A stretch of 35,701 bases of DNA from positions 1-35,701 of the IMG/VR virus record IMGVR_UViG_3300025096_000063; one strand, 5' to 3'. Numbering within the stretch: the stretch's first letter is position 1; each line of letters opens with the position of its first letter. A program made the translations under genes and the position numbers. This DNA is from a virus. Under the pieces are notes generated by a model, which had not been told where the DNA came from, searched no databases, and saw nothing but the letters and a program-made list of their open reading frames with translations. Of the stretch, positions 15,976-22,957 are shown in pieces.

Positions 15976-17373
15976 ATGCAACAAAACATCAATTATCAGG
16001 CGCTTACTGAAAAGTGGGCCCCGCTCCTCGATTACGACGGAGTAGATCCAATCAAAGATGCACACCGTAGAAATGTAACGGCTGTTCTTCTTGAGAACCA
16101 AGAGCAATGTCTCCGTGAGAACCAAGAATTCCTTGGAGAGGCTTCACCAACTAACTCTGCTGGAACAGGTGGATTTAGTGGTTCTTCAACACCAGCTGGT
16201 CCAGTTGCAGGTTTCGACCCTGTACTGATCTCATTGATCCGTCGTGCAATGCCTAACTTGGTCGCTTATGACCTCGCTGGCGTACAACCAATGAGTGGTC
16301 CTACTGGACTTATCTTCGCAATGCGTTCTCGCTACACGAATCAGAGTGGAACTGAAGCTCTATTCGACGAGCCAGATTCAGCATTCTCTGGACAGAACAG
16401 CGCTGAGAGCCTTACAGGAGGATTCTCTGACACCGCTGCTGGTTTCGGTACTACTTCTCAAAGTGGTTCTAACCCATCTGTTCTTAACCCAGTTGGTTCT
16501 GCTACAACCTCTGCCTACGACGTAGGACAAGGTATGCGTACAGGAGACTCCGAAGCTTTAGGCGACGGTGCTTCTAACCATTTCCAAGAAATGGCCTTCA
16601 GCATTGAGAAAGTAACAGTTACTGCGAAATCTCGTGCGCTAAAAGCTGAGTACAGTTTAGAATTGGCTCAGGACCTTAAGGCAATCCACGGACTAAACGC
16701 TGAGTCTGAACTCGCAAACATTCTCTCAACAGAGATTCTTGCTGAGATCAACCGTGAAGTTATCCGTACAATCTATAAGATTGCTGAACAGGGTGCAACA
16801 GTTAATACTGCAACTGCTGGTGCTTTCGACTTAGACGTTGATAGTAATGGTCGTTGGTCAGTTGAGAAATTCAAGGGACTTCTCTTCCAAATCGAAAGAG
16901 ATGCTAACCAGATCGCTCAAAGAACTCGTCGTGGAAAGGGTAACGTTGTCCTTTGCTCTGCTGACGTTGCTTCTGCATTGACAATGGCTGGAATCCTTGA
17001 TTACACACCTGCACTTAATGCTAACTTGAACGTTGATGACACTGGCAATACATTTGCTGGAACATTGGCTGGTAAGTTTAAGGTCTATATTGACCCATTC
17101 GCTGCTAACAATAGTGCTGATCAGTACTATGTAATCGGTTACAAGGGATCTAACCCTTATGACGCTGGACTGTTCTACTGCCCATACGTTCCTCTTCAGA
17201 TGGTTCGTGCAGTTGGACAAGACACCTTCCAACCAAAAATTGGATTTAAGACTCGTTACGGAATCGTTGCAAACCCATTTGCCGAAGGTAACGTATCTAA
17301 CCAAGGTCTTGGAAGACTTCTTGCTAACGCTAACCGTTACTACCGTCGTGTTAAGGTTCAAAACCTTATGTAA
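15976..17373 (+). CDS. 23: Major capsid protein gp23
   Basis: This is 465 residues; T4 gp23 is 521. It has the HK97 fold. Strong family signatures include DPVLISLIRRAMPNLVAYD, the PMSGPTGLIFAMRSRY stretch, AFSIEKVTVTAKSRALKAEY and ELANILSTEILAEINREVIR. RRGKGNVVLCSADVASAL and the C-terminal GRLLANANRYYRRVKVQNLM are also present. The prohead protease should cut after L-G-E at residue 55 (NQEFLGE followed by ASPTNS), removing a 55-residue delta domain. No gene 24-type vertex paralogue follows. A strong terminator lies 30-60 bp downstream. Confidence 0.97.
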   Translation: MQQNINYQALTEKWAPLLDYDGVDPIKDAHRRNVTAVLLENQEQCLRENQEFLGEASPTNSAGTGGFSGSSTPAGPVAGFDPVLISLIRRAMPNLVAYDLAGVQPMSGPTGLIFAMRSRYTNQSGTEALFDEPDSAFSGQNSAESLTGGFSDTAAGFGTTSQSGSNPSVLNPVGSATTSAYDVGQGMRTGDSEALGDGASNHFQEMAFSIEKVTVTAKSRALKAEYSLELAQDLKAIHGLNAESELANILSTEILAEINREVIRTIYKIAEQGATVNTATAGAFDLDVDSNGRWSVEKFKGLLFQIERDANQIAQRTRRGKGNVVLCSADVASALTMAGILDYTPALNANLNVDDTGNTFAGTLAGKFKVYIDPFAANNSADQYYVIGYKGSNPYDAGLFYCPYVPLQMVRAVGQDTFQPKIGFKTRYGIVANPFAEGNVSNQGLGRLLANANRYYRRVKVQNLM

Positions 17374-17378
17374 GACAG

Positions 17379-17394
17379 AAGGAAATAATTCCTT
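17379..17394 (+). repeat. Perfect 6-bp hairpin between gene 23 and its terminator
   Basis: AAGGAA (17379-17384), loop ATAA, TTCCTT (17389-17394). It stands just upstream of the main terminator, so the gene 23 transcript would end with two stacked hairpins. This may stabilise the 3' end of the abundant capsid mRNA. Confidence 0.45.
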
Positions 17395-17402
17395 TATTCA
17401 AG

Positions 17403-17431
17403 AGAGACTCCTTTGGGGGGTCTCTTTTTTT
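17403..17431 (+). terminator. Intrinsic terminator after gene 23
   Basis: AGAGAC (17403-17408) pairs with GTCTCT (17420-17425). The stem can extend inward by one T-G and two C-G pairs across a short loop. It is followed by an uninterrupted run of seven Ts (17425-17431). This is the clearest intrinsic terminator in the window and closes the structural block. Confidence 0.85.
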
Positions 17432-17463
17432 GTGCCTATATACTAAACCATATTATTGTCATT

Positions 17464-18018
17464 ATGAATAAATGGATTGGCATTAGTTTGGGTGCGGTCA
17501 TAGGACTATCACATATTGGTATGATAGGTATGATATCCAGACAAAGTAAGTTTCCTGTAGTAAATGTTCCTGTTGGTCCTTATACATCTTATGAAGTAGA
17601 GGCAGGACAGAAAGGATATAGGATTCAATATCGTGCAAACGATCCCAAGGTGATGCATGTGGAACGGGATATAAAGAAGAAAGGTGGCTTTCTGGGATTG
17701 GGTAACAACACCGTTAAAGTCAGGCAACAATACACAATGGATGGGATTCAAAACTTGGTTAATCCAGTGGGAGGACAACAAGACCCAAAGAATGTCGCCT
17801 GCATCGAGGCAATCGGTGGTGGAAAGTCAACAGGAAAAATGGTCGGTGCTAGTGTTGGTGCTGCTGTGGCCCCTGCTCTCACTGGGATTCCCTTCGTTGG
17901 TTGGGTTCTTGCTGGAGCGGCTACGATGATGGGCATGGATGCAGGTTCTGATGTTGGTGGTACTATGGTTGAAAGTATCAATCCTAATTGTGATCCTCCA
18001 GAATTACAAGATAAATAA
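17464..18018 (+). CDS. Glycine-rich membrane-associated protein of unknown function
   Basis: This is 184 residues from the ATG at 17464. An upstream in-frame start at 17413 would lie in the terminator and is rejected. Residues 4-23 (WIGISLGAVIGLSHIGMIGM) form an N-terminal hydrophobic segment that may be a signal anchor. The middle is polar, with repeated GY/RY and KKGGFLGLGNN. Residues about 128-172 are a Gly/Ala-rich hydrophobic stretch (VGASVGAAVAPALTGIPFVG and following) of the glycine-zipper type, ending in an acidic tail. No enzyme motif is seen. Position after the gene 23 terminator suggests a separate transcript. Confidence 0.8.
   Translation: MNKWIGISLGAVIGLSHIGMIGMISRQSKFPVVNVPVGPYTSYEVEAGQKGYRIQYRANDPKVMHVERDIKKKGGFLGLGNNTVKVRQQYTMDGIQNLVNPVGGQQDPKNVACIEAIGGGKSTGKMVGASVGAAVAPALTGIPFVGWVLAGAATMMGMDAGSDVGGTMVESINPNCDPPELQDK
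18011..18017 (+). promoter_or_regulatory. Candidate late promoter box ATAAATA before the gp3-like gene
   Basis: ATAAATA overlaps the last codons of the membrane protein gene and lies 14 bp before the start at 18031. The short distance would leave a leader of only a few bases, so it is a weaker candidate than the boxes before genes 18, 20 and 21. Confidence 0.35.
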
Positions 18019-18030
18019 AAGTAAAAGCCA

Positions 18031-18591
18031 ATGGCAACAACTGGATCTGACAAGGCAACTGCCTGGGATAGACAATTAAAGAATAGGAACTTTCTATCCC
18101 CTGCTGGATTTAAGTTCAATTTGTCTAGAGCTCCAAAGGTTGATTTCTTTTCTAACTCTGTAACTATACCAAATATAAATTTGGGAGTTGCAATTCAAGC
18201 AAGTTATCTTAAGGATATACCAGTTCCTGGCGATAAAATATCTTATGGTGATCTTGAAGTACAGTTCTTTGTAGATGAAAATCTAGAGAATTATTTACAG
18301 GTACATGATTGGATTAGAGCCTTAGGTTTTCCAGAGTCAATAAATGAGACAATACCTTTAACAGTCAATCCAGATGATCTTGAAGGTAGTGCATATTCCG
18401 ATGGAACACTATTGGTTTATAACAGTAGTTTCAATGCAGTAGCGAAAGTAACATTCCAAAGTCTTTTTCCTTCTTCATTAACCTCAGTGGAATTTAACGC
18501 TCAGACTACTGATATAAATTATATTATGGCGACAGCCTCTTTCAAATATACTATTTTTAATGTGGAGAGTTTAGTAGGTAATGAATCTTGA
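18031..18591 (+). CDS. 3: Tail completion / tail-tube-like protein, probably gp3
   Basis: This is 186 residues. The segments LSPAGFKFNLSRAPKVDFFS, SVTIPNINLG and DIPVPGDKISYGDLEVQFFV are followed by an NYLQVHDWIRALGFP helix. This pattern is found in tube-fold proteins of T4-like phages and their jumbo relatives. In cyanomyoviruses a gene at this position, between 23 and uvsY, is annotated as gene 3, the tail tube terminator. A gp54-like tube initiator or a second tube paralogue is the alternative. It overlaps uvsY by 11 bp. Confidence 0.65.
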   Translation: MATTGSDKATAWDRQLKNRNFLSPAGFKFNLSRAPKVDFFSNSVTIPNINLGVAIQASYLKDIPVPGDKISYGDLEVQFFVDENLENYLQVHDWIRALGFPESINETIPLTVNPDDLEGSAYSDGTLLVYNSSFNAVAKVTFQSLFPSSLTSVEFNAQTTDINYIMATASFKYTIFNVESLVGNES

Positions 18592-19009
18592 ATTTATACA
18601 GGAACTTTGGGAAAAGGACTCTGTAATTGATAATGAATTATTGCACTCCGAATCAACAAGAGTGCCAGCTCTACATGCTAAGTATTATAAAATCTACAAT
18701 AATATCTTAACGCTTAAGAGAGCTCAAGAGACTAAGTATAAAGTTTTAAAGAAAGAGAAGTGGCAATATTATACAGGTAAAGCATCACCAGAGGTGTATC
18801 AAGAAAAACCTTTTGACTTTAAAGTCATAAAGTCTGACTTGGGAATATACTTTGATGGAGATGAGGATCTAATTAAATGTATTGCTAAGATAGATTACTA
18901 TCAGATAATGTTAGATTATCTTGATAGTATTTTAAAGGTTATATTGAATCGAACATACCAAATAAAGAATGCCATTGAATGGCAAAGATTTACGAGGGGT
19001 TATGACTGA
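18581..19009 (+). CDS. uvsY: Recombination mediator UvsY
   Basis: This is 142 residues; T4 UvsY is 137. Helical and charged, it opens with LEFIQELWEKDSVIDNELL, has the conserved ESTRVPALHAKYYKIY and KKEKWQYYTGKASPEVY segments, and ends LNRTYQIKNAIEWQRFTRGYD. UvsY helps load the UvsX recombinase onto gp32-coated single-stranded DNA for recombination-dependent replication and repair. It lies directly before uvsW as in T4, overlapping it by 8 bp. uvsX and gene 32 are not in this window. Confidence 0.93.
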   Translation: MNLEFIQELWEKDSVIDNELLHSESTRVPALHAKYYKIYNNILTLKRAQETKYKVLKKEKWQYYTGKASPEVYQEKPFDFKVIKSDLGIYFDGDEDLIKCIAKIDYYQIMLDYLDSILKVILNRTYQIKNAIEWQRFTRGYD

Positions 19010-20462
19010 TCTTACTATTGCTAAGAAGAACGAGGTCTATCTAACTGTAGATGCACAACCTCATGTTCAACAGGAACTATCAGATTATTGTACGTTTGAT
19101 GTCCCTGGCGCAAAGTTCATGCCTCAGTATAGGAGTAGGCATTGGGATGGTAAGATAAGATTATTTTCAACTGCTACTGGTGAGATATATGTTGGTCTTC
19201 TTGATAAGGTTGTTGCATGGGCAAAGAAGTCAGAATATACAGTACAGTTTCTTAACAATGAACATTATGGACCACCCTTTGAACAGAACGAAGAGATATC
19301 AAAGACTGGTGTAAAAGATTATATGGATTCAATCTCTCAAATTAAACCAAGAGATTATCAGATTGAAGGAGTATATGATGCATTAAAACATAATAGGAGA
19401 CTAGTCATATCCCCTACGGGATCTGGTAAATCTTTAATGATATATTCTATTGCAAGATATCATGTTGGATATAAACGTAAAACTTTATTAGTTGTTCCAA
19501 CAACATCTCTTGTTGAACAGATGTATAAAGACTTTGAACAGTATGGATGGGATTCTGAGAAATATTGTCATAAGGTATATTCTGGCCAGCATAAAAGTAC
19601 CAATAAAATTGTAACCATAACAACATGGCAATCAATCTATAAACTGGATAAGAAATGGTTTAGTCAATTTGATGTTATAATAGGAGATGAAGCACATCAA
19701 TTTAAATCCAAATCATTAGTTGGTATCATGTCTAAACTTAGAGATACGAAATATAGATATGGTTTTACTGGAACTTTAAGTGGAGCACAGACACACAAGT
19801 GGGTACTAGAAGGATTGTTTGGACCTAGTTATAGTGTAACCAGAACAAAAGATCTCATAGATAAAGGTCATTTATCTAAATTAGATATTAGAATATTAGT
19901 ATTGAAACATGAACCTAGGACGTTTGATACCTATGAAGATGAAGTTCAATACATCATTTCACATGAGAAAAGAAATAATTTTATACGAGATTTATCTTTA
20001 ACTCTAAAAGGTAACACTTTAATTCTTTACAGTAGGGTTGAAACCCACGGGGAAATATTATATAACTCTATAAATAGTTTGGTAGATGATGTACGTAAGG
20101 TCTTTTTTATCCACGGTGGTGTAGATGTTGAAGATCGAGAGTCCGTCAGAGAAATAACGGAGAACGAAGAAAATGCTATCATTGTTGCGTCTTACGGGAC
20201 TTTCAGTACTGGTATTAACATTAAGCGTTTGCACAATATCGTGTTCGCAAGCCCCAGTAAGTCCAGAATTAGAAACCTCCAGTCAATCGGTAGAGTCTTA
20301 AGAAAAGGAAAAGGTAAGGTACGAGCTATGCTTTATGACATAGCTGATGATACAACCTGTGATCATATTCGTAATTATACATTGAATCACTTAGTTGAAA
20401 GGATCAAGGTGTATAATGAAGAGAAATTTAATTATGAATTTAACTCAATAAGGCTGAAATAA
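19002..20462 (+). CDS. uvsW: UvsW helicase, SF2 recombination and branch-migration helicase
   Basis: This is 486 residues from ATG 19002; T4 UvsW is 503. I prefer this start over 18969 because a GAGGGG ribosome binding site (18994-18999) directly precedes it and the first residues then match the UvsW N-terminal substrate-binding domain (residues 1-90). The helicase core has Q-motif PRDYQIEGVYDAL, Walker A SPTGSGKS (137-144) and DEAH (229-232). It continues with FTGTLSG, YGTFSTGINIKRLHNIVFA and the arginine motif QSIGRVLRKG. It rewinds R-loops and migrates branched DNA, turning off origin-dependent replication and promoting recombination. Confidence 0.95.
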   Translation: MTDLTIAKKNEVYLTVDAQPHVQQELSDYCTFDVPGAKFMPQYRSRHWDGKIRLFSTATGEIYVGLLDKVVAWAKKSEYTVQFLNNEHYGPPFEQNEEISKTGVKDYMDSISQIKPRDYQIEGVYDALKHNRRLVISPTGSGKSLMIYSIARYHVGYKRKTLLVVPTTSLVEQMYKDFEQYGWDSEKYCHKVYSGQHKSTNKIVTITTWQSIYKLDKKWFSQFDVIIGDEAHQFKSKSLVGIMSKLRDTKYRYGFTGTLSGAQTHKWVLEGLFGPSYSVTRTKDLIDKGHLSKLDIRILVLKHEPRTFDTYEDEVQYIISHEKRNNFIRDLSLTLKGNTLILYSRVETHGEILYNSINSLVDDVRKVFFIHGGVDVEDRESVREITENEENAIIVASYGTFSTGINIKRLHNIVFASPSKSRIRNLQSIGRVLRKGKGKVRAMLYDIADDTTCDHIRNYTLNHLVERIKVYNEEKFNYEFNSIRLK

Positions 20463-20463
20463 T

Positions 20464-20874
20464 ATGGACGAAGAATTCTATGGATCGATAAAATTGGTTT
20501 CTGGCGAAGAGATCTTCGCTGAAGTTCTTCCTGTGGAAGAAAATGGTCGCACCGTTTTGGTTTTGTCGGACCCCGTAGAAATTGAAACTGTTGCAGTTAA
20601 TGGATCTGCTGAAGGTCTAAGAATGATGCCTTGGTTACGTAGCATCCCTAAAGAGGGACTAGTAATCATTCCTATGGATAAAGTTATTACAGTAGTAGAA
20701 GCTTCTGAAGATTCTGAAGTAGTTTCTTACTATACAAAATTTGTTATGGCTAATTTTACTAATGGTTCTGAAAGAATTAAAGTAACCAAGAAGATGGGTT
20801 ATTTAAATTCTGTCGAGAAGGCTAGAGAACAATTAGAGAAGCTTTATAACAATACTCCAAATACACCAGATTAG
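20464..20874 (+). CDS. Sm/LSm-like phage protein
   Basis: This is 136 residues. The first 70 residues follow the Sm fold. YGSIKLVSGEEIFAEVLPVE and TVLVLSDPVEIE form an Sm1-like strand set: hydrophobic strand, Gly, polar, then a long strand pair. GLVIIPMDKVITVVEAS resembles Sm2. Residues 75-136 add a helical tail with many Lys/Glu. An Sm-like protein of putative cyanophage origin, from marine metagenomic DNA, has been characterised structurally, and this looks like that family (my recognition, not a search). Sm/LSm/Hfq rings bind RNA. It starts one base after uvsW and precedes gene 55 by a 105-bp gap. RNA binding here is inferred. Confidence 0.7.
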   Translation: MDEEFYGSIKLVSGEEIFAEVLPVEENGRTVLVLSDPVEIETVAVNGSAEGLRMMPWLRSIPKEGLVIIPMDKVITVVEASEDSEVVSYYTKFVMANFTNGSERIKVTKKMGYLNSVEKAREQLEKLYNNTPNTPD

Positions 20875-20898
20875 CATCCCTTTGAACCCTGGCAGAGT

Positions 20899-20913
20899 TA
20901 TCATACTGATAAA
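20899..20913 (+). repeat. Short inverted repeat upstream of gene 55
   Basis: TTATCA, loop TAC, TGATAA form a perfect 6-bp inverted repeat in the 105-bp gap between the Sm-like gene and gene 55, upstream of a TATAAT box. It is too AT-rich and lacks a T run for termination; it could be an operator or mRNA hairpin. Confidence 0.35.
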
Positions 20914-20933
20914 CGGGGGACTTGTCAAGTAGG

Positions 20934-20939
20934 TATAAT
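20934..20939 (+). promoter_or_regulatory. Candidate sigma70-type -10 box upstream of gene 55
   Basis: TATAAT lies 41 bp before the gene 55 start in the longest gap of the recombination region. No convincing -35 hexamer is found 16-18 bp upstream. An early or middle promoter for the late sigma factor is biologically sensible, but the evidence is one hexamer. Confidence 0.35.
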
Positions 20940-20979
20940 TATGGTAGTATATAAACAAAGTTAGATTGTCAAAGATGAT

Positions 20980-21462
20980 ATGCCCGCAGCAAAAGGCCGA
21001 AAGAGATCAGAACACTATGTAAATAACAAGGAATTTCTGTACGCTATCGTACAGTATAAAACGGATGTAAAGGAAGCTTTAGAAAAAGGTGATCCTAAAC
21101 CACGTATTAGTAATTACCTTGGTGAGTGTTTCTTAAAGATTGCGACACACCTGTCGTACAAACCAAACTTCGTGAATTACATGTTTAGGGAGGATATGAT
21201 TTGTGATGGAATTGAAAATTGCGTTCAATACATACATAACTTCAATCCAGAGAAATCTACAAACCCTTTTGCTTACTTCACCCAGATTATACACTACGCA
21301 TTTCTTCGGAGGATCCAGAAAGAGAAGAAACAAATGGAGATCCGTACAAAAATCATTGAGAAGTCGGGGTACGATGAAGTATTCACTGTTGATGATGATT
21401 ACGGCAGTCCTTCTGACTACAATTCTATAAAGGAAGCAGTTCAAACGAAGATGTATCAATGA
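20980..21462 (+). CDS. 55: Late-transcription sigma factor gp55
   Basis: This is 160 residues; T4 gp55 is 185. The conserved sigma-region-2-like core is seen in LGECFLKIATHLSYKPNFVN and MICDGIENCVQYIHNFNPEK, followed by NPFAYFTQIIHYAFLRRIQKEKKQ. This last stretch is the aromatic helix that melts the -10 region and binds RNA polymerase. gp55 replaces the host sigma factor and, helped by sliding clamp gp45, directs transcription from TATAAATA promoters, several of which are seen in this window. It is the first of three ATGA-coupled genes (55, a 55-residue ORF, 47). Confidence 0.93.
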   Translation: MPAAKGRKRSEHYVNNKEFLYAIVQYKTDVKEALEKGDPKPRISNYLGECFLKIATHLSYKPNFVNYMFREDMICDGIENCVQYIHNFNPEKSTNPFAYFTQIIHYAFLRRIQKEKKQMEIRTKIIEKSGYDEVFTVDDDYGSPSDYNSIKEAVQTKMYQ

Positions 21463-21626
21463 AGATCACCCAAAAGATTATTGATGACCTGACTGAGGCA
21501 TTGGCACATACCAAGAAGGATGGTACTGAGAATTGGAAAGATGGGGATGATATAGATGTATGTCTTGCTGGCACCTTTGCTAACGATAAATTCATTAGTC
21601 TTATTAATAGATCTAAAGACAAATGA
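21459..21626 (+). CDS. 55-residue protein of unknown function between genes 55 and 47
   Basis: An ATG at 21459 overlaps the gene 55 stop (ATGA), and the ORF ends in another ATGA that starts gene 47 at 21623, so it exactly fills the gap. The predicted protein begins MKITQKIIDDLTEALAHTKK and ends FISLINRSKDK. It has one amphipathic helix, an acidic centre (DGDDIDVC) and a single Cys. I recognise no family. The two precise stop-start overlaps are the main support that it is translated. Confidence 0.7.
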   Translation: MKITQKIIDDLTEALAHTKKDGTENWKDGDDIDVCLAGTFANDKFISLINRSKDK

Positions 21627-22666
21627 AGATTGCAATTATAACTGACACTCACTTTGGTGGAAGGAGGGGGAGCAAAACTTTTCATGAGTTCTGGCAAAAA
21701 TTTTATGATAATGTTTTCTTTCCTGAGTTAGAGAAGAGGGATATAAAGTATTGCATCCACATGGGTGATGCTTTTGATAATAGAAAGAATGTAGATTACT
21801 GGTCTCTTAATTGGGCAAAAGAGAACGTATATGATAAGTTTAAAAATCTAGGTGTAAAAGTTTGGCAACTTGTAGGTAATCACGATGTTTATTATAAGAA
21901 TACCAATAAGATTAACTCTGTTGATTCTCTTCTATGCAGTTACGATAACATTGTCCCTATATCTAAGCCTGGAGAATATGATATTAACGGGTTCAAAGCC
22001 TTCATGCTCCCTTGGATCTGTGAAGACAATTTTATAGAAACTGAATCTGCTATTGCATCCACGGAATCTAAGATTGCTTTTGGCCACTTAGAGTTGCATG
22101 GGTTTGAATTGTATCCAGGCTGTGTTCAACAGAGAGGTATTGATAAGGAAATTATTTCCAAGTTTGATACAGTATTCTCAGGACACTATCATACTAGAAG
22201 TAATGATGGTCAAACCTTTTACTTAGGTAATCCATATGAGATGCATTGGAATGACTGTGGTGATAAGAGGGGGTTTAATATTCTTGATACGGATGATATG
22301 ACTATTGAGTTTGTTGAGAACCCATATCATATATTTGAGAAGATATATTATGAAGATACTCCCGCTGCTGCCTTTCCTGCACATCGGTATCAGGATAAGA
22401 TTGTTAAATTAATTGTCAGGAAGAAAACAAATCAGTTGCAATATCAGAAGTTTGTTGATAGACTGCTTGACTCTGGGGTATCGGACCTCAAAATTATAGA
22501 AAACACGGAGATCAATGATGCAGAGGTAGAGTTTGATGGCGAAAAGGTAGAGGATACCTTAACACTCTTAAATAAATATATTGAAGATTCAGATTTTGAA
22601 CTTAAGAAGGACCGAGTAAAGGAACTTTTAAAGGAAGTCTACATGGAAGCTTGCGAAATGGTTTGA
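21623..22666 (+). CDS. 47: Recombination nuclease subunit gp47 (SbcD/Mre11 type)
   Basis: This is 347 residues; T4 gp47 is 339. All metallophosphoesterase motifs are visible: D8-x-H10 in ITDTHFGG, HMGDAFDNRK, VGNHDVYYKN, an FGHLELHG motif and FSGHYHTRSN. The C-terminal 100 residues are the helical region that contacts the coiled coil of gp46. The gp46/gp47 complex resects double-strand ends to give 3' overhangs for UvsX/UvsY strand invasion and helps degrade host DNA. Gene 46 follows after a DUF3110 gene, so the two subunits are not directly adjacent here. Confidence 0.95.
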   Translation: MKIAIITDTHFGGRRGSKTFHEFWQKFYDNVFFPELEKRDIKYCIHMGDAFDNRKNVDYWSLNWAKENVYDKFKNLGVKVWQLVGNHDVYYKNTNKINSVDSLLCSYDNIVPISKPGEYDINGFKAFMLPWICEDNFIETESAIASTESKIAFGHLELHGFELYPGCVQQRGIDKEIISKFDTVFSGHYHTRSNDGQTFYLGNPYEMHWNDCGDKRGFNILDTDDMTIEFVENPYHIFEKIYYEDTPAAAFPAHRYQDKIVKLIVRKKTNQLQYQKFVDRLLDSGVSDLKIIENTEINDAEVEFDGEKVEDTLTLLNKYIEDSDFELKKDRVKELLKEVYMEACEMV

Positions 22667-22669
22667 CGT

Positions 22670-22957
22670 ATGTTTATACTATCCCTTTCTGGACAAGAAG
22701 GCTTAGGAGCCTATGCTTGTAAAGACGATCAAGGCAATCAAGCTTTGTATTTGTTCCAGCAAGAGGATGATGCAACAAGGTATATGGGTCTCCTAGAAGC
22801 AGATGACTCAGCACCATTATCAGTAGTCGAAATAGACGACCAACTTGCTTTTGAAACTTGCAAAAACCACAACTACAGATATGTTATCATCACTCCTGAT
22901 GATATTGTGATACCACCAACTGATTATGATTACATTCAAGACGATACGGTGGCGTAA
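22670..22957 (+). CDS. DUF3110 family protein of cyanobacterial type
   Basis: This is 95 residues. The pattern MFILSLSGQEGLGAYACKD, then ALYLFQQEDDATRYMGLLEA, then VVEIDDQLAFETCKNHNY matches DUF3110. This is a small family typical of cyanobacteria and plastid-bearing organisms, in which a displayed value (F/V)xxEDDAxRYxxLLEA motif is diagnostic. Its function is unknown to me. The gene lies between 47 and 46, three bases after the 47 stop, and overlaps gene 46 by 32 bp in another frame. It probably came from a cyanobacterial host. Confidence 0.78.
   Translation: MFILSLSGQEGLGAYACKDDQGNQALYLFQQEDDATRYMGLLEADDSAPLSVVEIDDQLAFETCKNHNYRYVIITPDDIVIPPTDYDYIQDDTVA

Noticed and set aside
16858-17361. 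167-residue open frame antisense to gene 23
   Set aside because: It lies wholly inside the well-supported capsid gene, has a composition of simple reverse-complement reading (many Ser, Val), no ribosome binding site and no family resemblance.
17439-17444. TATACT as a -10 box for the post-capsid membrane gene
   Set aside because: No -35-like hexamer at 16-18 bp (the region is the G-rich terminator arm), and the gap is AT-rich so a single hexamer is weak.
17413-17463. Upstream start for the membrane protein after gene 23
   Set aside because: It would place the start codon inside the gene 23 terminator stem and add an unlikely N-terminus; ATG 17464 gives a clean anchor segment.
18969-19001. 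Upstream ATG for uvsW
   Set aside because: It lacks a ribosome binding site and adds 11 residues unlike UvsW; ATG 19002 has GAGGGG directly upstream.
21133-21459. 108-residue antisense frame within gene 55
   Set aside because: Entirely overlaps a confident gene on the other strand; no motif or start signal.
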